DNA from: Nitrincola tapanii | GTDB taxonomy: Bacteria > Pseudomonadota > Gammaproteobacteria > Pseudomonadales > Balneatricaceae | DNA: 64,000 bases | Assembly: GCF_008368715.1 (NCBI RefSeq) | Contig: NZ_SMRS01000001.1 | Span: 124,001 to 188,000, forward strand | Direction of reading: 5' to 3' | In this document: positions 1 to 8,481 of the stretch, in pieces | How the letters are laid out: every line of letters begins with the position of its first letter | Position numbering within the stretch: the first letter of the stretch is position 1 | Notes under the pieces: generated by a model | What the model saw: the letters and a program-made list of their open reading frames with translations, nothing else | What the model was told of the DNA's origin: nothing | Database searches by the model: none | Program-made: the position numbers and the translations under genes

Positions 1-203
1 TCATCCATCCCATCAAGCATAGCGCTGGCATTCACTATTTGTTGTTGACTGGGGGCCAGATTATTGGCTTGAGCGGCTTGCATCTGTTGAGCTGCATTTA
101 ATACGCTAGAAACACCATCTGCATTACAGCCGGCTAAGGCGAAAGCTGATGCAGCGGTGATGATAAGGGGCTTAATATGTTTTTTGATTAATTTTGATTT
201 CAC
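1..203 (-). CDS. Putative lipoprotein, N-terminal part only (gene runs off the window)
   Basis: The window holds the first 67 codons of a leftward gene that continues past base 1. The start is a GTG at 203-201, with AAGGAATAGG just upstream as ribosome binding site. The product opens with a Lys-rich n-region, a hydrophobic stretch and a lipobox (A-L-A-G-C, Cys26), so it should be exported and lipidated. The visible mature part is rich in Ala, Gln and Asn (for example AAQQMQAAQANN). I do not recognise the family. It lies downstream of the signalling operon but has its own leader of about 140 bases. Confidence 0.6.
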   Translation of the reverse strand, partial: MKSKLIKKHIKPLIITAASAFALAGCNADGVSSVLNAAQQMQAAQANNLAPSQQQIVNASAMLDGMD

Positions 204-238
204 AATCCTATTCCTTATTCCTTGATATTAATGGTTCC

Positions 239-322
239 ATGAACTCCAGTTCATCAAGCATAGCAACTGCTATACTCTTGAGTCTGTAAATGTAAAATTA
301 TTTTTAGAGCTCCTTTAGTCAA
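239..322 (-). promoter_or_regulatory. Candidate promoter and two palindromes in the leader of the lipoprotein gene
   Basis: Reading leftward, TTGACT (322-317) and TAATTT (300-295) sit 16 bases apart and resemble a sigma-70 promoter. Between them and the GTG start lie two perfect short palindromes: ATAGCA-AC-TGCTAT (260-273) and ATGAACT-CC-AGTTCAT (239-254). They could be operators or leader hairpins. Seen directly; function is inferred only. Confidence 0.35.
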
Positions 323-342
323 AGTGATATGTTTTATTTTCC

Positions 343-1110
343 TTATAGGGAAATCTTCTCATGTGTTTCTAGAATTCTAAATTCAGATTCGTGTTTCTGA
401 GCCTTAAGCTCTGAAAGAATGATTTTCGAAGCTGAGGGTTTAATATGCGAAATTCTAACTTCCTTAGGCGGTAAACTGAGTTGGGCAATAAGTTGATGCA
501 GTGTTTTTGGGGTTAAGTGCCCCGCTTGAGTGGCGATGTCATCCATTGAGTTTGGAAAGGCGCACTCGATGATAAGAAGATCTAGCGGCAGGTTGCTGTT
601 TAACATGTCAATATAGTGTTGATCATAAAGGGTATCGCCAGTAAAAAGGACTCTTTTCCCCTTCTCTTCAAGCAGGTATCCACAAGCATCGACAGTATGT
701 TTAGCGAGAACAGGTGTGATAAAGAGGTTGTCGATTTCATAACGATCACCCAATTGAAGTGCTTGATAGCGCATCAGAGGTTTCTGTTGGCTAGGAATCA
801 CACTGAAATCCGGCCAGATTTGCCAGTTAAATATGTGTTGTTTCAGGCTGTTTAGTGTTTCAGGTAATCCATGTATTTGAATGGGGGGGGTATGGTAGTC
901 AAGCAGACCGTCCAGAAACATGGGTAAACAGCAAATATGATCTAGATGTGAATGGGTTAGAAAAATATTTTTAATTGAAGTGTATTGCTCGGGCAATAGA
1001 TTGCTTAGGCCGCTACCGGCATCAATCAAAATGGACTCGTTGATCCGCAAGCAGGTTGTATAGTGTGTTGGCCCTATTCCGCCACTACAACCAAGAACTT
1101 CAATCTTCAC
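343..1110 (-). CDS. Class II 3',5'-cyclic-nucleotide phosphodiesterase (metallo-beta-lactamase fold)
   Basis: A 255-residue metallohydrolase that probably hydrolyses cAMP (or cGMP) to the 5'-nucleotide. The motif T-H53-S-H55-L-D57-H58 is the metal site of the MBL fold; H138, D159 (in TGDT) and H222 (SHIKP) fit the other ligands. HSHLDH followed by a hydrophobic run, then HTVDACGYL and GDT, resembles the yeast PDE1/class II family (PF02112) more than ordinary MBL lactonases. It is the last gene of a leftward operon holding a class III adenylate cyclase, so synthesis and breakdown of one messenger look coupled. An ordinary MBL hydrolase or RNase Z-like enzyme is the alternative. Confidence 0.75.
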   Translation of the reverse strand: MKIEVLGCSGGIGPTHYTTCLRINESILIDAGSGLSNLLPEQYTSIKNIFLTHSHLDHICCLPMFLDGLLDYHTPPIQIHGLPETLNSLKQHIFNWQIWPDFSVIPSQQKPLMRYQALQLGDRYEIDNLFITPVLAKHTVDACGYLLEEKGKRVLFTGDTLYDQHYIDMLNSNLPLDLLIIECAFPNSMDDIATQAGHLTPKTLHQLIAQLSLPPKEVRISHIKPSASKIILSELKAQKHESEFRILETHEKISL

Positions 1111-1147
1111 ATTTTAATTCCCATATTGTGGATGATCATTAAAGTAA

Positions 1148-2761
1148 TCAACTGTTCAGCTTAGATAAGAGAGCGTTAATATCAACATCATCGCGCTGTT
1201 CAGGAATAAGGTAATCTGCTGCATAGCTGCCCCATACCTTGGAGGTCAGAAAAACTTTAAAAATATCGGGGTCTATATGCCCATTGTTGGCGAAGGCGAC
1301 AAGTATAGAGAGGGATTCCGAAACGGTGTTGGGTTTTTTATAGGGCCGGTCTGAGGCCGTTAGCGCTTCAAATATATCCGCGATTGCCATGACCCGTGCT
1401 TGTACACTCATATCTTGGCCTTTTAGGCCTTTCGGATAGCCTTTGCCATCCATACGTTCATGATGGCCACCGGCAAACTCTGGCACTCGAGCTAAGCGTT
1501 TTGGCCAGGGTAGGGCTTCCAGCATTTTGATTGTGGTCACAATATGCTGGTTCATGATCTCTCTTTCGGCCTGGGTGAGGGTACCGCCACGAACACTTAA
1601 ATTTTCATATTCATGTTCATTTAAGATGGGATATGTGACCTCATCAATCTGAAAATCATATCGGTGTCGAATCTCTTCGAGATTTGACAGGTGTTCATCT
1701 GTCAAATAGGTAGAGCCCTGATTGATGTGTTGAATAAATCGTATATCTTTATCCAACTGGTTTTTTTTAGCATTGAATTCTGCTTCCAGATTAGATCTGT
1801 GGCCGCCTTCTAAGCACTGGCGTAAAAACGTTATTTCTAAATCACGTTTAATAATTTCAAAACGGGCATTGAGTAGATGAATTCGGTCAAAGATCGTTTC
1901 TAATCGTGTGGATTTATCTACGATATGCGTTGGAGTCGTGATCTTTCCACAGTCATGTAGCAGGCTAGCAATTCTAAGTTCATGTCGATCTTTTTCAGAA
2001 AGTGAGAAATGATTCCATTCAGGCTCATTGCTGGCGTGTAAAGCATCTGCAATCATCATCGTGATTTCAGGGACGCGTTGGCAGTGACCACTTGTATGAG
2101 GTGATTTCTCATCTATGGCGACGTTGATTAAATTAATAAAGGCTTCGAATAGATCTGATAACTGCTGGATGAGTTGTCTATTGCTTAATGCAACAGCGGC
2201 TTGTGAAGCTAGAGAGTTCACCAGGCGTTCGGATGTTTCAGGAAAGCCGATCACTTGATCTGTTAAGGGATCAAGTGCATTGAGTAGTTGCAAGACTCCG
2301 ATCAATTCGCCTTCATGGTTTTTCATGGGAACAGTCAGAAACGATTTTGATCTGTAGCCTGTTTGTTTATCGAAAGCCTGTGTGCCTGAAAAATCAAAGC
2401 CTTCAGCGTGATAAGCATCCTCTATATTAATGCTTTGGCCTGTATGTGCGGCATGTGCAACGACCATAGAGTGGTTTTCAGATCCATCTGGGTTAAACAA
2501 CTGCAAGTCTTGAAAAGGTATTTCATTTTCATGACTGCCGCCAAAGGCGATGCCTAGGGAGTCGGTTCTCACGATGACAAATTTTAGAGATCTAGCATCA
2601 TCATTCGTTAGGTAAAGAGTTCCACCATCGGCATTGGTTATTTTTTTTGCAGTCAGCAGGATCATTTCGAGTAACCGATTGATATCGGTTTGTGCTGAAA
2701 GCTCTATGCCAATTTTATTGAGATATTCTAAATGTGTGGTGATATTCAAATGCTCGCCCAT
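1148..2761 (-). CDS. GAF and HD-GYP domain cyclic-di-GMP phosphodiesterase
   Basis: A 537-residue cytosolic protein. An N-terminal GAF sensor (about residues 24-195, ending in NSLASQAAVALSNRQL) precedes an HD-GYP domain. Visible HD-GYP marks are HTSGHCQRV, the HD pair in LLHDCGK and HHERMDGKGYP with GL after it, followed by RVMAIADIFEALTASDRPYK. Such domains hydrolyse c-di-GMP to pGpG or GMP. About 120 extra residues, partly coiled-coil-like, separate the HD and GYP motifs, a longer insert than usual. It starts 18 bases after the cyclase stop, in the same operon. The ligand of the GAF domain cannot be told. Confidence 0.88.
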   Translation of the reverse strand: MGEHLNITTHLEYLNKIGIELSAQTDINRLLEMILLTAKKITNADGGTLYLTNDDARSLKFVIVRTDSLGIAFGGSHENEIPFQDLQLFNPDGSENHSMVVAHAAHTGQSINIEDAYHAEGFDFSGTQAFDKQTGYRSKSFLTVPMKNHEGELIGVLQLLNALDPLTDQVIGFPETSERLVNSLASQAAVALSNRQLIQQLSDLFEAFINLINVAIDEKSPHTSGHCQRVPEITMMIADALHASNEPEWNHFSLSEKDRHELRIASLLHDCGKITTPTHIVDKSTRLETIFDRIHLLNARFEIIKRDLEITFLRQCLEGGHRSNLEAEFNAKKNQLDKDIRFIQHINQGSTYLTDEHLSNLEEIRHRYDFQIDEVTYPILNEHEYENLSVRGGTLTQAEREIMNQHIVTTIKMLEALPWPKRLARVPEFAGGHHERMDGKGYPKGLKGQDMSVQARVMAIADIFEALTASDRPYKKPNTVSESLSILVAFANNGHIDPDIFKVFLTSKVWGSYAADYLIPEQRDDVDINALLSKLNS

Positions 2762-2779
2762 ATTAAACTCCTTTTTGAA

Positions 2780-4801
2780 CTATTTTTTTGTTAGCTCAAT
2801 AACACCATTCCAATCATCTGATACTTGGCCTAGTTCATTGATCAGATGCACATAGTTCTGTGCAATGGAGTTTTTATGCATGATTTCACTAAACATTGAC
2901 CTTGATTCAGGGAAGCTTCCACGCTCAAATAAATCTAAGGCTTTTTCGAAAATTCGATGCTCATCATTAGAGCTTTTCGGCTTTAATGTATATACTTTTA
3001 CAGGCTCAGATCGCCCCACGACCCTGATCTGACCAATTCTATACAGGTACTCAGGTTTGCCTGCTTGATGATAAGTTTCTTCTGAAACCAAGATATGTGA
3101 AGAAAACACTTTATTCGCACCTTCAAGTCGAGAGGCTAAATTAACCGCATCACCAATCATGGTGTAATCAAAACGCTTACTTGATCCCATATTCCCTACG
3201 ACTGCCAGACCCGTATGAATTCCAATCCGCATGTTGACTTGGCAGTTTAGCCATTGCTGATATTTGGGTTGAAGTTGTGCGAGTCGGGCGAGGCAATCTT
3301 TCCCAGCCTGAATGGCACGTGCAGCGTGGTCGTGATAAATAACAGGGGCATTCCAAAAGGCAATTATGGCATCACCTTCATATTTATCGATCGTACCACC
3401 GAGTTCTAAGACGATATCACTCATTTCGCTTAGGTAATCATTTAAAAAGTCTGAAAGCTCTTTAGGATCCAGTTGTTCAGCTAATTTACTGAAGCCTTCA
3501 AGATCTGAGAAAAATATGCTGATTTCTTGTCTTTGGCCGCCTAGCTGGAGCGTATCAGGATTTTTGACGAGCTCTTGAATCACTTCAGGACTTAGATATT
3601 GTTGGAATGCATTTCTAATAAAGCGCTTTTCTCGACCTTCAAGTTGATAGTTACTCAGAAACACACTTGAGATGGCGAGTAGTGTTGCAGTGCTTGGTGT
3701 TGTGAGATTCCACCATATGCCCTGCAGGTATGTTAAAGCACTCAAGAGGATGAGTGATGAGACGAGAAGTGTTAGGGTTAAGATAAATTTAAAGATTGAG
3801 CTGATAAAGGTAAAAACCAAAGTGCTCGTGATGGTTAAGATAGCTGTAAATACAAGAATACTGAATGTGGATTGTTTTCGAATAAAGTTTTCATTGATCA
3901 GATTGTCTAGAAAGGTGGCATGTAAGCCGACACCTGGATAAATTTTGCTGATAGGCGTTGGTCTCAGATCGAATAATCCAGGTGCATCAGAGCCTACGAA
4001 GATAAATTTATTTTTGAGTATCGATGGATCCAGTGTCGGGTTTGAATGACTTTCGTTATCACGAAATCTTAACTCCGACTGTATAATTTGTGCCGTACTA
4101 AAGGTTGGATAGGCCTCGATGTTTCTGCGGAAGTTTAAGATGGCATGTCCAGTGCTGTTGAGTGGTATTTTTAAACTGTTTTCATTTAACTCTGCGAATA
4201 GAGAGCTGGAAGAAATTTCTAGAGGGTCTTCCTGATTCAACCATGGTGTTAAACCCAAAGTTGCTAGGGCTTGATTGTTTCTAAATACATAGGGCTGGGT
4301 TTGTCTGTAGATGCCATCAAGATCGGGTTGATGCCCGACATTTCCAAGCATTTTACTTGCCTGTCGAAGCGCCTGAATGGGTAAGTGTTCTGGATAAGCA
4401 GCTAAATAGGTCGGTATGACACCCATAGATTGCGCAAATCTTTGATCATCACTGACGCCATATATTGAATCTTCTAGAAAGAGAAGATCATAGACGATGG
4501 CGGTAGCCCCAGCACGTTGCGCAAAAGCATTTAAGATTGAGTAAAGCTCACGCGGCCAAGGCCATCCAAGGCCATTAACCTCTTGAGCCCAGTCCAGACT
4601 GCTCTGGTCAATCATAAAAATAGCGATATCGTTTTGAGCAAAATCATTTGTCGCTAGAAGCTTAACTCGCAGATCCCAGGTGAAGTTTTCCAGTGCATCA
4701 AGGTTTTTTGCTGAGTAATTCAGTAGGACAAACAAAAAAGCCAGCGTGGCTATTATCCAAGCTCGCATCCATTTTGTGCGCTGTACCAGGATCATCTTCA
4801 A
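2780..4801 (-). CDS. CHASE2-domain class III adenylate cyclase
   Basis: A 673-residue membrane cyclase: one N-terminal membrane helix (about 13-30), a periplasmic CHASE2 sensor (about 40-305, with DIAIFMIDQSSLD and GWPWPRELY), three clustered membrane helices (about 315-390), then the cyclase domain (about 420-605). FFSDLEGF and YEGDAIIAFW supply the two metal-binding Asp. Lys in GTIDKYEGD and Asp in TMIGDAVN are the adenine-selecting pair, and N/R of NLASRLE are the transition-state residues, so ATP is the likely substrate. A short helical tail follows. The ATG overlaps the M48 peptidase stop by four bases (ATGA), implying translational coupling. Confidence 0.9.
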   Translation of the reverse strand: MKMILVQRTKWMRAWIIATLAFLFVLLNYSAKNLDALENFTWDLRVKLLATNDFAQNDIAIFMIDQSSLDWAQEVNGLGWPWPRELYSILNAFAQRAGATAIVYDLLFLEDSIYGVSDDQRFAQSMGVIPTYLAAYPEHLPIQALRQASKMLGNVGHQPDLDGIYRQTQPYVFRNNQALATLGLTPWLNQEDPLEISSSSLFAELNENSLKIPLNSTGHAILNFRRNIEAYPTFSTAQIIQSELRFRDNESHSNPTLDPSILKNKFIFVGSDAPGLFDLRPTPISKIYPGVGLHATFLDNLINENFIRKQSTFSILVFTAILTITSTLVFTFISSIFKFILTLTLLVSSLILLSALTYLQGIWWNLTTPSTATLLAISSVFLSNYQLEGREKRFIRNAFQQYLSPEVIQELVKNPDTLQLGGQRQEISIFFSDLEGFSKLAEQLDPKELSDFLNDYLSEMSDIVLELGGTIDKYEGDAIIAFWNAPVIYHDHAARAIQAGKDCLARLAQLQPKYQQWLNCQVNMRIGIHTGLAVVGNMGSSKRFDYTMIGDAVNLASRLEGANKVFSSHILVSEETYHQAGKPEYLYRIGQIRVVGRSEPVKVYTLKPKSSNDEHRIFEKALDLFERGSFPESRSMFSEIMHKNSIAQNYVHLINELGQVSDDWNGVIELTKK

Positions 4802-5703
4802 ACAGACCGCATTGCCTGACTAAACCTTCTTTGTCGAGCAGCAGAGATGTGTGTGCTTTTTGTTGTTATAACGGAAGCTAAGTCTTCAATGCGTGAGCTC
4901 GGTGAAGGGTGTGTTTTAGCAAAGTCGCTAGCACCTGGCCTGAGGCGCGTATCCATCGTTTCCAACAGAGAGATTAAAGCGTGAGGGTCATAACCCACTT
5001 TGACCAGGATTTCACTTGCAGCAAGGTCTGCTTCTTTCTCATTAGAACGTGAGTAACCATTGCTGACGAGTGTGTTGGTCACATCTTGTAAGGAGTCTTC
5101 AAATACGTTTACCAGCTTCAAAATATTCTCATTACCTTCTCTTTTTAGCGCTTCGGTTCCAATCAAAGTGGCGAGAGAGGTAATGCGCGAGTTTTGGATG
5201 GAGCGCACACCGTGTTGATGTGAGGTGTGGCCAACTTCGTGTGCCAAGACGGCGGCGACTTCATCTTCATTTTTGCAACAACGCAGCATTCCGCGTGTGA
5301 TGAGAATCAGCCCGCCCGGCGCTGAAAAAGCATTGAGCTCGTTGGAGTCGAGAATTTGGAAATGGTAACCGCCAAAAGTCTCAGGACGTATGGATGCGGA
5401 GGCTACACATTTACCGACCAGATTGATGTATTCGTTGGCTGCTGCGTTATTCCAGGGCTTGTATTGTGAAAATAGATTGGCCGCGACACTTCGCCCTAAA
5501 TAATACTCTTGCTCTGGATCTAATGTCGTGAAGGCATCTCCCGCGCTGACCAAAATATTTAAAATTGTACGGCCATCATCGGTGAGATAGGGGTCAGCAA
5601 TAGAAGCGAGTTCACCGAGTGTTTGGCAGCCTGATAACAGCTGAGTGGCTGTGCCTGCGAGTGCAAGGTAAGCACCCGATTTCAGGAAATTTCTTCTGTC
5701 CAT
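4798..5703 (-). CDS. M48-family metallopeptidase lipoprotein
   Basis: A 301-residue zinc peptidase of the BepA/LoiP/YcaL group. HEVGHTSHQHG carries the HExxH metal site and the EKEADLAASEIL segment gives the third ligand. The N-terminus DRRNFLKSG followed by a hydrophobic stretch and LSGC combines a Tat-like twin-arginine signal with a lipobox, so it may be exported folded with zinc and then lipidated. These peptidases act in envelope protein quality control. It is the second gene of the operon and overlaps the cyclase start by four bases; a substrate linked to the CHASE2 sensor is a speculation. Confidence 0.87.
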   Translation of the reverse strand: MDRRNFLKSGAYLALAGTATQLLSGCQTLGELASIADPYLTDDGRTILNILVSAGDAFTTLDPEQEYYLGRSVAANLFSQYKPWNNAAANEYINLVGKCVASASIRPETFGGYHFQILDSNELNAFSAPGGLILITRGMLRCCKNEDEVAAVLAHEVGHTSHQHGVRSIQNSRITSLATLIGTEALKREGNENILKLVNVFEDSLQDVTNTLVSNGYSRSNEKEADLAASEILVKVGYDPHALISLLETMDTRLRPGASDFAKTHPSPSSRIEDLASVITTKSTHISAARQRRFSQAMRSV

Positions 5704-5719
5704 TTTCTTGCTTCCTTGC

Positions 5720-6124
5720 TTAGACGCGGTTCAAGTCACCGCTTTGAATGAAGTGGCTTAAGGCTTGGATGCTGATACTTCGGCGTTGCATAAGATCAAC
5801 CGCAGCATAATTGGTGCCTCTATGCATTCTGCGGTAACGTTTCTCAACCTCTGCGTTGAATCCTTTCCCGGCCAGTGCGATTTCCTTGTTGGAGGCCAGT
5901 CTCTGAACATCGCTGGCACCGGCACTTAGGACAATTTGCCCTGAGGTTAAAGCAGATTGATGTACCCAGCCTTCAAGGTTACTAAAACGAATAAGTGCCC
6001 AATCTCCGCGTGTTTCTTGAAGATCGCAAAGATTAGCGTATTCGAGGTGACGTATGATGGGGGAGAGAAATGAGGGTTCGCGTCTAAGCTGAGTAGATTT
6101 AACACTAATACTGACCGGTTTCAC
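5720..6124 (-). CDS. SH3-domain protein, first gene of the signalling operon
   Basis: About 134 residues from a GTG at 6124, preceded by AAGGA seven bases away. An upstream ATG at 6172 is in frame, but it lacks a well-placed ribosome site and adds no signal peptide. Residues VKSTQLRREPS, then WALIRFSNLEGWVHQSAL, form a bacterial SH3-like fold (Gly-Trp-Val-His). The C-terminal half has a Lys/Arg-rich helix and a stretch (AAVDLMQRRSISIQALSHFIQSG) seen with M48 partners. No clear signal sequence is seen, so its location is unclear. Role unknown; it probably binds a peptide or glycan partner of the next two gene products. Confidence 0.65.
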   Translation of the reverse strand: MKPVSISVKSTQLRREPSFLSPIIRHLEYANLCDLQETRGDWALIRFSNLEGWVHQSALTSGQIVLSAGASDVQRLASNKEIALAGKGFNAEVEKRYRRMHRGTNYAAVDLMQRRSISIQALSHFIQSGDLNRV

Positions 6125-6337
6125 TATCGATTCCTTTTCCCTGTAATGCAGTCCTGACGAACATGGCAGCATCCTTTCGCACTTTTCCTAAGCTGGTCTG
6201 CATGTTATGAAGTCAGTGTTCTTTAGAGTTACTTTTTAAACGATTGTTTAAAAAGCTATAGTTATCAAATGCTTCTAAGATAATTAACACAAAAGTGTTA
6301 GTAGTCAAGAAGTTTGTGATATTAGAGACGAGAAGAA

Positions 6338-6380
6338 TCTCTCGCAGCCTGTTGAATCAGAGGTGACTCGCTGCGAGAGA
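6338..6380 (-). terminator. Hairpin downstream of metY, possible terminator
   Basis: A perfect 10-bp inverted repeat, TCTCTCGCAG (6338-6347) and CTGCGAGAGA (6371-6380), lies just beyond the metY stop. The loop is 23 bases and the following leftward sequence is T/C-rich (ATTCTTCTCG) rather than a pure T run, so the intrinsic terminator call is tentative. Confidence 0.45.
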
Positions 6381-6388
6381 AGAGTGGA

Positions 6389-7660
6389 TTACGCCTGAGC
6401 TAACGCCTGTTCTAAATCTGCAATCAAATCATCAATATGCTCTATTCCGATGGAGAGACGCACCATCTCGGGCAGCACGCCTGCAGACTTCAGCTCGGCA
6501 TCATTTAGCTGACGATGTGTGGTTTCAGCCGGAATCGAGGCTAGAGATTTGCAGTCACCAATATTCACCAGGCGTAAGAAGATCTGCAGCGCATCGTAGA
6601 AACGGCGCGTGCCTTCACGACCACTCTTTAAGCCAAAGCTGAGAATGCCGGAGGCTTCACCCTGCATATACTTTTGCGCCAAGGCATGATCGGGATGACT
6701 GGGTAAACCGGCATACTTTACCCAAGAAACCTTGTCGTGATTTTCCAAGAAGTGGGCGATTTTGCGAGTATTAGCGCAGATGCGCTCCATCCGCAGGCTC
6801 AGGGTTTCCAATCCTTGCAGGAGTAAAAAGGCATTCATGGGCGAGAGTGCCGCCCCCATATTGCGTAAAGGCACGACGCGGGCACGACCGATAAAGGCGG
6901 CTGAGCCAAAGGCTTCGGTATAGACCACGCCGTGATAAGAGACATCGGGGGTGTTTAACAGTGGGAAGCGCTCGGCATGCTCAGCCCAGGGGAAGTTGCC
7001 GGAATCAATAATCAGACCGCCGATGGAGTTGCCATGCCCGCCGATATACTTGGTGGCGGCGGTAACTATGATATCTGCTCCCTGTTCGATAGGACGCCAG
7101 AGCGCTGGGCTGGGGACGGTGTTATCGACCACCAAAGGGATGCCGTGGCGATGGGCAATTTCAGCCAGTTTTTCAATATCGGCAATACCGCCAGAGGGGT
7201 TGCCGACCGATTCACAGTAGAGCAGTTTGGTGCGGGCATCGATCTGTTGCTCAAGGGCGGCCAGGTCATGCTTCTGTACAAAGCGCACGTTAATGCCCTG
7301 GCGCGGCAGGGTGTGGGCAAATAAATTGTAGGTGCCGCCGTAGAGTTCGCTGGTGGAGACGATGTTATCCCCGACTTCGGCCAGTGTCTGGATCGTGTAG
7401 GTAATCGCGGCCATACCTGAGGCGACGGCCAGAGCAGCGATGCCGCCTTCCATCGCTGCAACACGTTTCTCGAGGACATCGGTGGTGGGATTCATGATAC
7501 GTGTGTAGATATTCCCCGCCACCTTGAGATCAAAGAGATCGGCACCGTGCTGGGCATCGTCAAAGGCGTAGGAGGTGGTTTGGTAAATGGGTACGGCCAC
7601 CGCTTTGGTGGTGGGATCGGGGCTGTAACCGGCGTGAAGGGCGAGGGTTTCCAGTTTCAT
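6389..7660 (-). CDS. metY: O-acetylhomoserine sulfhydrylase (aminocarboxypropyltransferase)
   Basis: A 423-residue PLP enzyme of the Cys/Met metabolism family that makes homocysteine from O-acetylhomoserine and sulfide. ETLALHAGYSPDPTT, QTTSYAFDDAQHGADLF, IYTRIMNPTTDVLEKRVAAMEGG and the PLP lysine in TAATKYIGGHG (Lys204) are the usual MetY marks. Length fits MetY (about 425) better than MetB/MetZ (about 390-400). It lies leftward, 48 bases after the barstar gene, and no SAM riboswitch is visible in that gap. Confidence 0.92.
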   Translation of the reverse strand: MKLETLALHAGYSPDPTTKAVAVPIYQTTSYAFDDAQHGADLFDLKVAGNIYTRIMNPTTDVLEKRVAAMEGGIAALAVASGMAAITYTIQTLAEVGDNIVSTSELYGGTYNLFAHTLPRQGINVRFVQKHDLAALEQQIDARTKLLYCESVGNPSGGIADIEKLAEIAHRHGIPLVVDNTVPSPALWRPIEQGADIIVTAATKYIGGHGNSIGGLIIDSGNFPWAEHAERFPLLNTPDVSYHGVVYTEAFGSAAFIGRARVVPLRNMGAALSPMNAFLLLQGLETLSLRMERICANTRKIAHFLENHDKVSWVKYAGLPSHPDHALAQKYMQGEASGILSFGLKSGREGTRRFYDALQIFLRLVNIGDCKSLASIPAETTHRQLNDAELKSAGVLPEMVRLSIGIEHIDDLIADLEQALAQA

Positions 7661-7708
7661 GTTTTATCCTGTTTTTTATTTGTGATGAGAACAAGGGTTT
7701 GAGGGGGT

Positions 7709-8044
7709 TCAGGTTGGGGTATGCAGCCACACCTTGAGCCTTTTCTGCCGTTGCGTGGCATAGCGCACTAGGTCTTCTAGGAGTTGTTGGAAAGTCTGTA
7801 AGTCTTCGAGATTTAAGTCACTTGCGTTGGGAAGATAAAAATGCCAAGTGATCTGAGGGGGGCTCAGATCAATTTTGTCCATCAGAAGATCGTAGGCGGC
7901 ATCCCAGTTGTCGCCAAAATACTCGGGAAATGCAAAAGCCTGATTGAGTTGCTGCAAAATTGTTTGGCGATCCACGCGGCCTGCCTGACTGAGGTCGATG
8001 GCCTGCTCAGGAGCGGGTGCTTGGGTGTGTTGGACGGCATTCAT
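7709..8044 (-). CDS. Barstar-family ribonuclease inhibitor
   Basis: A 111-residue acidic protein. RQTILQQLNQAFAFPEYFGDNWDAAYDLLMD is the barstar core in which the helix and its Asp residues plug the active site of a barnase-type RNase. No signal peptide, so it stays in the cytosol and can protect the cell. Its ATG overlaps the stop of the RNase gene (ATGA at 8041-8044), so the two are made together. Confidence 0.9.
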   Translation of the reverse strand: MNAVQHTQAPAPEQAIDLSQAGRVDRQTILQQLNQAFAFPEYFGDNWDAAYDLLMDKIDLSPPQITWHFYLPNASDLNLEDLQTFQQLLEDLVRYATQRQKRLKVWLHTPT

Positions 8045-8439
8045 TCGGGTTGTCCTGTGTGGCCGTTAATGCGGGTAAAACTGCGATAATGATCTTCGGT
8101 GTAATAAAACACTTCGGGTGGATTGCCGCCGGTCACCACTCGCCTGGGCCCACGGTGCGATAAGCCTGGTGTATCCACCGTGTATTCACGATAGTAAAAA
8201 GGCGCTTTGAGTGGCAGGCGTTTTTCACGATTTTCGAAAGTAATGCCGTCACGATCATAAGGAAAGGGCCCGCCACGTTGAATGCGTTCTAGGGTTTTGA
8301 GCAGCTCTTGCTCTTGTGCCGAGAGTGATGTTTGGGCGCTCTGAACACTCGATTCTGAATTGAAAAAGTGATTGAAATGGCCGTTTTGCAGAGCAAAGAC
8401 GGCGAAGAGCAGGGCTAAAATCGGTAGAATCTTTTTCAT
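8041..8439 (-). CDS. Secreted guanyl-specific ribonuclease (RNase Sa/barnase type)
   Basis: A 132-residue protein from an ATG at 8439. A longer frame reaches 8829 but overlaps radA and adds low-complexity sequence, so the shorter start is chosen. Residues 1-18 are a signal peptide or membrane anchor (MKKILPILALLFAVFAL). The catalytic domain follows: YREYTVDTPG (Glu85 as base), HRGPRR (Arg96 and Arg100) and TEDHYRSF (His117 as acid), an arrangement closest to Streptomyces RNase Sa. It should cleave RNA after guanine. Its inhibitor is encoded directly downstream. It and radA are divergent, with only 42 bases between them. Confidence 0.85.
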   Translation of the reverse strand: MKKILPILALLFAVFALQNGHFNHFFNSESSVQSAQTSLSAQEQELLKTLERIQRGGPFPYDRDGITFENREKRLPLKAPFYYREYTVDTPGLSHRGPRRVVTGGNPPEVFYYTEDHYRSFTRINGHTGQPE

Positions 8440-8481
8440 CAAACTGGATTCCGCATCTGGACTAAACAGGATAACAAAACG

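Noticed and set aside
7661-7708. SAM riboswitch upstream of metY
   Set aside because: Only 48 bases separate metY from the barstar gene and no such fold is visible.
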